DNA from: Ruminococcus sp. UBA4385
GTDB taxonomy: Bacteria; Bacillota_A; Clostridia; Oscillospirales; Ruminococcaceae
Reading direction: 5' to 3'
Assembly: GCA_002391065.1 (NCBI GenBank)
Contig: DGRP01000024.1
Coordinates: 1-5,257 of the forward strand
Length of the DNA: 5,257 bases
Under the pieces are notes generated by a model, which made no database searches, was not told the DNA's origin, and was given only the letters and a program-made list of their open reading frames with translations. The translations under genes were made by a program, and so were the position numbers. Positions 1 through 3,411 of this stretch are shown in pieces (position 1 is the stretch's first letter; every line of letters begins with the position of its first letter).

Positions 1-69
1 GGCCAAAGGGGGCAGACTGTAAATCTGTTGCTTCTAGCTTCGGTGGTTCGAATCCACCTTCTCCCACCA
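1..69 (+). tRNA. tRNA-Tyr (anticodon GTA), 5' end outside the window
   Basis: This is the 3' part of a tyrosine tRNA. The anticodon stem is GCAGA (12-16) with TCTGT (24-28), one G-T pair at its base. The loop CTGTAAA (17-23) carries anticodon GTA at 19-21. A long variable arm of about 13 nt (29-41) marks a class II tRNA, as expected for bacterial tRNA-Tyr. The T arm is GGTGG / TTCGAAT / CCACC (42-58). The acceptor 3' strand TTCTCCC (59-65) is followed by discriminator A66 and an encoded CCA (67-69). The opening GGCCAAAGGG matches the D-arm region of tRNA-Tyr. The acceptor 5' strand and most of the D arm lie upstream of the window. The identity is close to certain. Confidence 0.96.
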
Positions 70-71
70 GA

Positions 72-104
72 AACGCCCTCGTCGCCTATTGCGCCGAGGG
101 CGTT
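72..104 (+). terminator. GC-rich hairpin just after tRNA-Tyr, probable terminator or processing hairpin
   Basis: AACGCCCTCG (72-81) pairs perfectly with CGAGGGCGTT (95-104), a 10-bp stem. Inside the 13-nt loop CGC (83-85) can also pair with GCG (91-93). Its position two bases after the CCA suggests termination of the tRNA transcript. The U-tract is poor (TTATTAG), so this is a weak or altered intrinsic terminator. The 5' arm also matches a second downstream copy of the 3' arm at 144-156 (see findings). Confidence 0.55.
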
Positions 105-107
105 ATT

Positions 108-181
108 AGTGAAGAGTGAATAGTGAATAGTTTATAGTGTCAAGAGGGCGTTTCTGTACTATTCATTATTCACTCTTCACT
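108..181. repeat. 24-bp inverted repeat built from AGTGAAT heptamers, MITE-like or large hairpin
   Basis: The left arm 108-131 and right arm 158-181 are reverse complements at 23 of 24 positions. The single mismatch, G123 against T166, would be a G-U pair in RNA, so the transcript could form an uninterrupted 24-bp stem with a 26-nt loop (132-157). The left arm consists of AGTGAAG (108-114), AGTGAAT (115-121), AGTGAAT (122-128) and AGT. No ORF of its own and no clear target duplication bounds the whole element. It resembles an interspersed non-coding repeat of the kind found between clostridial genes, but its family cannot be named from this window alone. Confidence 0.75.
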
Positions 182-227
182 TTTCTCTGTTCACTAAAAA
201 AGTGTATTATATATCATCTTTTCCGTT

Positions 228-284
228 CCCCACTCACTTGGGGGTATGGGGCACAGCCCCATTAAGATCATCGCCGAAGGCGAT
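228..284. repeat. cluster of three short perfect hairpins, likely interspersed repeat
   Basis: Three small dyads follow each other: CCCCA (228-232) with TGGGG (239-243); ATGGGGC (246-252) with GCCCCAT (256-262), loop ACA; and ATCGCC (270-275) with GGCGAT (279-284), loop GAA (TTC on the minus strand). None is followed by a T-tract on either strand, so they are not ordinary terminators. They lie downstream of the minus-strand regulator gene and could stabilise or end its mRNA, but the arrangement looks more like an interspersed palindromic repeat. No coding potential is visible in 105-342. Confidence 0.5.
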
Positions 285-287
285 ACC

Positions 288-322
288 TTACCTATTCCCT
301 ATTACCTGTTACCTATTACCTA
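288..322. repeat. tandem heptamer repeat, five copies of TTACCTA
   Basis: Five head-to-tail 7-bp units are seen: TTACCTA (288-294), TTCCCTA (295-301), TTACCTG (302-308), TTACCTA (309-315) and TTACCTA (316-322). Two units differ from the consensus by one base each. The array ends at a run of six A (322-327), which reads as TTTTTT on the minus strand about 15 bases after the regulator stop codon. Short tandem heptamers are known in several bacterial genomes, notably cyanobacteria. Their role is generally unknown, and here the array may simply be variable-number DNA. Confidence 0.85.
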
Positions 323-342
323 AAAAAGCTGTCCTCGGTTTA

Positions 343-1014
343 TTAATGCTTCTCCCTCCTGTACTCAATCGGCAGAACTCCGTAGGTCTTTTTGAATGCC
401 TCGGAGAAACGGCTCTGGCTGGAAAAGCCTACTGCCTCGGCTATTATGGATACGCTGTCATTGGTAGTTGTCAGCAGCCACTGCGCTCGCTCCATACGGT
501 GCTCCTTGATGTGCGCCGCAAGGGAGTTTCCGTACACCTCCTTGAAGGCGGATTTGAGCGTGGTAGGGTTTACAAGGAACTTTCGGGATAGCTCTTCTAT
601 CGTTATCCTCTCACCGATGCGCTCCAGAAGATAGGCATGAACATCGTGGGCAAGCTGGGTGCGGTCGGGATAGTCTCCTGAGAGCCGTGAGGGCTCGTCC
701 TCAATACAGCAGACCTCCATGATTTTCTCTGCCGCCTGATGAAGTGTTTCCACCTTTTCGTTGTCGGCGGCTTTGTAGTAGACCTCCTTGCCGTCACGTC
801 TGCTGACGATAAGACCGCTGAGCCTTAGCTGCTTCAGGTGGTGCGAAACAGCAGGTGCGTTCATCTCCATAAGCTCGGAAATTGTACCAACGCACTCCTC
901 CCTGTGGCAGAGAAGGCAGAAAATACGCAGCCTTGTTATATCGGAAAGCTGCTTGAAAACATCGGCAGCGGCTGCAAAGTTTTCATCATTTGTGAGTTTG
1001 CTGTGCTCGGACAT
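343..1014 (-). CDS. ArsR/SmtB-AraC fusion transcriptional regulator, probable metal-responsive repressor
   Basis: The 223-residue cytoplasmic protein carries two DNA-binding modules. Residues about 12-105 form an ArsR/SmtB winged helix: a QLSDITRLRIF opening helix, recognition helix around APAVSHHLKQLRLSGL (53-68), and wing RRDGKEVYY (72-80). Residues about 120-220 form an AraC/XylS double HTH, the first at 139-162 and the second at 188-212 with the signature VGFSSQSRF...F...YG..P.EYR. Candidate metal ligands are C33, C36, C41 (in EECVG, near the position of the ArsR/CadC ELCVC motif) and the pair C102-C103 at the end of the sensor domain. Ordinary ArsR proteins are about 100-130 residues and lack the second module. 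The start at 1014 is chosen because AGGAGAG lies five bases upstream; a longer reading to 1128 would cross the promoters and has no SD. It is divergent from the HMA/ATPase operon, so it probably represses that operon and itself. The inducer, Zn, Cd or Pb, is inferred from the neighbour. Confidence 0.92.
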   Translation of the reverse strand: MSEHSKLTNDENFAAAADVFKQLSDITRLRIFCLLCHREECVGTISELMEMNAPAVSHHLKQLRLSGLIVSRRDGKEVYYKAADNEKVETLHQAAEKIMEVCCIEDEPSRLSGDYPDRTQLAHDVHAYLLERIGERITIEELSRKFLVNPTTLKSAFKEVYGNSLAAHIKEHRMERAQWLLTTTNDSVSIIAEAVGFSSQSRFSEAFKKTYGVLPIEYRREKH

Positions 1015-1018
1015 ATTA

Positions 1019-1026
1019 TCTCTCCT
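1019..1026 (-). promoter_or_regulatory. Shine-Dalgarno site that fixes the regulator start
   Basis: On the minus strand AGGAGAGA precedes ATG at 1014. Five bases (ATAAT) separate AGGAGAG from the start codon. A second AAGGAG sits further upstream (around 1048-1053), but the only near in-frame start after it is a TTG 15 bases away, so it is unlikely to be used. Confidence 0.8.
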
Positions 1027-1078
1027 GTTCAATTTGGAAATTCGTTTCTCCTTTTTGGCAATAGTTAGGCTTAGTTTA

Positions 1079-1107
1079 TTGACTTTTCGGGATAAGAGTA
1101 TTATACT
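1079..1107 (+). promoter_or_regulatory. sigma-A promoter for the HMA-ATPase operon
   Basis: The -35 box TTGACT (1079-1084) and -10 box TATACT (1102-1107) are separated by exactly 17 bases. Each box differs from consensus at one position. Transcription would begin near 1114, just before the palindromic operator at 1117-1140, so a bound regulator would block initiation or promoter clearance. The -10 overlaps the -10 of the divergent promoter. Confidence 0.75.
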
Positions 1108-1128
1108 GTAATCAGAACAATTAAACAA
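1100..1128 (-). promoter_or_regulatory. sigma-A promoter for the ArsR-AraC regulator
   Basis: On the minus strand TTGTTT (1128-1123) and a perfect TATAAT (1105-1100) are spaced by 17 bases, with a predicted start near 1093 and a leader of about 80 nt. The -35 box lies inside the palindrome at 1117-1140, which implies autorepression. Because the two -10 boxes share bases 1102-1105, the divergent promoters cannot be occupied by polymerase at once. Confidence 0.72.
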
Positions 1129-1140
1129 GTGTTTAATTGT
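1117..1140. promoter_or_regulatory. palindromic operator of ArsR/SmtB type
   Basis: ACAATTAAACA (1117-1127) and TGTTTAATTGT (1130-1140) are perfect inverted arms around the two bases AG. AT-rich palindromes with a two-base centre of about this size (the 12-2-12 class) are typical binding sites of SmtB/CzrA/CadC-like repressors. Its place over the +1 region of the rightward promoter and the -35 of the leftward promoter fits repression of both genes by the neighbouring regulator. Binding itself is inferred. Confidence 0.8.
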
Positions 1141-1163
1141 AAATTAGTTAAGGAGAAATATCT

Positions 1164-1382
1164 ATGAAAAAGAAATACGAGATAGAAGTCGATTGCGCTA
1201 ACTGTGCTAATCTTATGGAGGAGACTGCTTCAAAGGTTGAGGGGGTTGCTTCGTGCAGCGTAAGCTTTGTAATGCAGAAGATGACAGTCGAGTTTGCCGA
1301 GGGTGCAAATGAGAAAAAGGTAATGAAGGAAGTGCTGAAGCAGTGCAAGAAGGTTGAGCCTGACTGCGAGATAGAGATCTGA
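1164..1382 (+). CDS. small soluble HMA-domain metal-binding protein, partner of the downstream ATPase
   Basis: The 72-residue protein is a single ferredoxin-like heavy-metal-associated domain. It opens with beta-strand YEIEV followed by the metal loop DCANCANLME, with the C-x-x-C pair C11 and C14. The Asp before the first Cys (D10) is typical of the Zn/Cd/Pb domains of ZntA/CadA ATPases rather than copper chaperones, which usually have GMTCxxC. Three further cysteines are C31, C61 and C68. No signal peptide or membrane segment is present, so it should be cytosolic. AAGGAG (1150-1155) lies eight bases before ATG. It is first in the operon, 30 bases ahead of an ATPase that has no HMA domain of its own, so it probably supplies that domain in trans: binding, delivering or sensing metal. 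Metal specificity is inferred from the motif and neighbour. A CopZ-like copper chaperone is the less likely alternative. Confidence 0.9.
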   Translation: MKKKYEIEVDCANCANLMEETASKVEGVASCSVSFVMQKMTVEFAEGANEKKVMKEVLKQCKKVEPDCEIEI

Positions 1383-1383
1383 T

Positions 1384-1397
1384 ATTTCCCGGGAAAT
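1384..1397. other. perfect 14-bp palindrome between the HMA and ATPase genes
   Basis: ATTTCCCGGGAAAT is fully self-complementary and has no spacer. It lies one base after the HMA stop codon and 15 bases before the ATPase start. In RNA it could form only a short stem (about 5-6 bp with a CCGG loop). It may be a protein site, a weak mRNA structure that tunes ATPase translation, or chance. Confidence 0.6.
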
Positions 1398-1412
1398 GAA
1401 GTGTAGTACAGA

Positions 1413-3308
1413 ATGAAGAAAAAACAGAAACGTATGCTTGTGCGTATCATCATAGCGGGAGTTATGTTTACCGCCCTGATGATCGTCGGGCATATAACAA
1501 AGATGCCCTTGTGGCTGAGCTGTGTGCTGTATGGGATATGCTATCTTGTGATAGGCTATGATATCCTCAGAAAGGCAGCGCTTGGAGTTAAGAACGGAAG
1601 AATGTTCGATGAGAACTTTCTTATGGCGGTAGCGACTGTGGGTGCTGCGGCACTTGCGATATATGAAAAAAGCGGCGACTTCAGCGAGGCTGTGGCCGTT
1701 ATGCTTTTCTATCAGATAGGGGAGTTCTTTCAGGGGCTTGCAGTCGGTAAAAGCAGAAAGAATATTTCAGCCCTTATGGATATCCGCCCTGATTATGCGA
1801 ACATCATGCAGGACGGCAAGCTTGTACAGGTCGATCCCGATGAGGTTGAAACGGGCAGCATTATAATAGTACAGCCGGGCGAGAAAATACCTATAGACGG
1901 CATAGTCACAAAGGGAAGCTCGGTGCTTAATACCAGTGCTCTTACAGGTGAGAGCGTTCCCCGTGAGGTTGCTGAGGGCGAGAATGTTATAAGCGGCTGT
2001 ATCAATATGAGCGCAGTGCTTGAGGTGCAGACAACAAAGGAATTCGGTGAGTCAACAGTCTCGAAGATACTGGAGCTTGTTGAGGAATCTGCGGCAAGGA
2101 AATCACATTCCGAGAATTTTATCACGAAGTTTGCAAAGGTGTATACACCTGCGGTCTGTCTGTCGGCGCTGGCGCTGGCGGTGCTCCCGCCTTTCGTGAG
2201 GATACTGCTGGGAAGTACTCCGATGTGGTCATCATGGGTGTACAGAGCACTGACCTTCCTTGTTATAAGCTGCCCCTGTGCGCTGGTTATAAGCATACCG
2301 CTGAGCTTTTTCTCGGGTATCGGCGGTGCAAGCCGTGAGGGCATACTTATAAAGGGCTCGGTATACCTTGAAACGCTGGCTAAAACGAAAACTATAGTGT
2401 TCGACAAGACGGGAACACTCACAAAGGGTGTTTTTGAGGTCGATGCTATCCACCACAGCGAGCTTGAAGAGCACAGGCTTCTGGAATATGCCGCTTATGC
2501 AGAGTGTTCATCATCTCACCCGATAAGCAAGAGCCTTCAAAAGGCTTATGGCGAGGAGATCGACCGAAGCCGTGTGAGCGATATTGAAGAGATAAGCGGT
2601 CACGGTGTAACGGCTGTGTTCGACGGTGAAAGGGTAGCCGTCGGAAACGGAAAGCTGATGAAGCGCTTCGGAGTCACATACAAGGACTGCCACAGTGTGG
2701 GAACTGTTATCCATGTAGCTGTTGAGGGCAGATACTGCGGACATATTGTTATCGCAGATATGCCGAAGGAGCACTCAAAGGAGGCTGTCGATAAGCTCAA
2801 AGCTTCGGGAGTTGAGCATATAGTTATGCTGACGGGAGACCTTGAAAAAGCGGCTAAGAAAACAGCAGATGAACTCGGTGTTGACGAGTATGTGAGCGAG
2901 CTTCTGCCCGACGCTAAGGTAAGTGAAGTGGAGCGTTTGCTTGAAAAGAACAAAAACGGCGCCCTCGCCTTTGTGGGCGACGGCATAAACGATGCACCTG
3001 TGCTGTCCCGTGCCGATCTTGGTATAGCTATGGGCGCTATGGGCTCGGATGCGGCTATTGAAGCTGCTGACATAGTCCTCATGGACGACGACCCGATAAA
3101 GATACCGAAGGCTATCGGCATTGCAAGAAAGTGCCTGAGGATAGTCTATCAGAATATCGTGTTTGCACTCGGAGTAAAGCTTGCCTGCCTGCTTCTCGGG
3201 GCTTTGGGTATTGCGAATATGTGGCTTGCGATCTTTGCAGATGTGGGCGTTATGGTGCTTGCGGTGCTCAATGCGATGCGCTGTCTGAGGACGGCTAAGG
3301 TGAAATAA
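1413..3308 (+). CDS. cadA: P1B-2 type heavy-metal-translocating ATPase (Zn/Cd/Pb efflux), without N-terminal HMA domain
   Basis: The 631-residue membrane pump exports divalent soft metals at the cost of ATP. Eight membrane segments are visible: about 9-29, 33-52, 68-85, 90-110, 245-266, 277-300, 576-598 and 601-622. The actuator loop has TGES (178-181). Segment 6 carries the metal-site triad C287-P288-C289. The phosphorylation motif DKTGT starts at D331. The P1B-specific HP pair is H369-P370, in SSSHP. TGD is at 474-476 and GDGINDAP at 522-529. K589 in segment 7 and D610 in segment 8 match the Lys and Asp of the ZntA/CadA class, and with CPC argue against the copper (P1B-1) and SPC (P1B-4) classes. 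CadA/ZntA proteins usually exceed 700 residues because of an N-terminal HMA domain; here the cytosolic N-terminus is only a short Lys/Arg-rich stretch and the domain is encoded upstream. No good SD precedes ATG 1413, but a stop in frame (1404-1406) excludes a longer form. It is co-transcribed with the HMA gene. Zn versus Cd versus Pb cannot be told apart here. Confidence 0.95.
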   Translation: MKKKQKRMLVRIIIAGVMFTALMIVGHITKMPLWLSCVLYGICYLVIGYDILRKAALGVKNGRMFDENFLMAVATVGAAALAIYEKSGDFSEAVAVMLFYQIGEFFQGLAVGKSRKNISALMDIRPDYANIMQDGKLVQVDPDEVETGSIIIVQPGEKIPIDGIVTKGSSVLNTSALTGESVPREVAEGENVISGCINMSAVLEVQTTKEFGESTVSKILELVEESAARKSHSENFITKFAKVYTPAVCLSALALAVLPPFVRILLGSTPMWSSWVYRALTFLVISCPCALVISIPLSFFSGIGGASREGILIKGSVYLETLAKTKTIVFDKTGTLTKGVFEVDAIHHSELEEHRLLEYAAYAECSSSHPISKSLQKAYGEEIDRSRVSDIEEISGHGVTAVFDGERVAVGNGKLMKRFGVTYKDCHSVGTVIHVAVEGRYCGHIVIADMPKEHSKEAVDKLKASGVEHIVMLTGDLEKAAKKTADELGVDEYVSELLPDAKVSEVERLLEKNKNGALAFVGDGINDAPVLSRADLGIAMGAMGSDAAIEAADIVLMDDDPIKIPKAIGIARKCLRIVYQNIVFALGVKLACLLLGALGIANMWLAIFADVGVMVLAVLNAMRCLRTAKVK

Positions 3309-3325
3309 AAGTATATTTTCTGTTA

Positions 3326-3362
3326 AAAGACTTCGTCACGGTGGGGCGAAGTCTTTACTTTT
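3326..3362 (+). terminator. intrinsic terminator of the HMA-ATPase operon
   Basis: AAAGACTTCG (3326-3335) pairs perfectly with CGAAGTCTTT (3347-3356) around an 11-nt loop, followed by ACTTTT. The stem starts 17 bases after the ATPase stop codon. The T-tract is interrupted by AC but adequate, and its 3' end doubles as the -35 box of the next promoter. Confidence 0.85.
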
Positions 3363-3382
3363 GGGTCGGGTTGTGTTATAAT
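3354..3382 (+). promoter_or_regulatory. extended -10 sigma-A promoter for feoAB
   Basis: The -10 box is a perfect TATAAT (3377-3382) preceded by TG at 3374-3375 (TGTTATAAT, an extended -10). A partial -35 box TTTACT (3354-3359) stands 17 bases upstream, inside the tail of the terminator. Transcription should start near 3389, giving a leader of about 20-25 nt. I could not find a convincing Fur, DtxR/IdeR or other iron-box palindrome in 3357-3411, so regulation by iron is not visible. Confidence 0.75.
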
Positions 3383-3411
3383 GTCGAAGAAGATCGAGTT
3401 AGAGGTGACTT

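Noticed and set aside
1..181. tRNA-Tyr 3' end as an attachment site of an integrated element.
   Set aside because: No integrase gene and no second copy of a long tRNA 3' segment are present. The downstream direct repeat is only nine bases and lies outside the tRNA.
246..284. Hairpins as an intrinsic terminator of the regulator gene.
   Set aside because: Neither hairpin is followed by a T-tract on the minus strand, and the T-run at 327-322 lies before them without a stable stem directly ahead of it. Only an RNA-stabilising role remains possible.
202..591. Plus-strand open frame of 129 codons.
   Set aside because: It runs through the hairpins and heptamer array and then antisense over the AraC domain. 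It shows no family features and has no good SD.
1012..1128. Longer form of the regulator starting at the ATG at 1126-1128 (261 residues).
   Set aside because: The extra 38 residues are encoded across the operator and both promoters, no SD precedes this ATG, and the ATG at 1014 has an excellent AGGAGAG.
1793..2422. Minus-strand open frame of 209 codons inside the ATPase gene.
   Set aside because: It lies fully antisense to conserved ATPase motifs, and its Ser/Thr/Pro-rich translation is what an opposite strand of this codon bias gives. The same applies to the other antisense frames at 2232-2474, 2511-3121 and 3399-5171.
1413..3308. Copper-exporting CopA identity for the ATPase.
   Set aside because: Although the CPC motif is shared, the Lys in segment 7 (K589), the Asp in segment 8 (D610) and the DCxxC-type HMA partner fit the Zn/Cd/Pb class. 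The copper-class Asn/Tyr and Met/Ser motifs in the last helices are not seen.
3357..3411. Fur or DtxR/IdeR box upstream of feoAB.
   Set aside because: No inverted repeat resembling these boxes could be seen by eye around the promoter.
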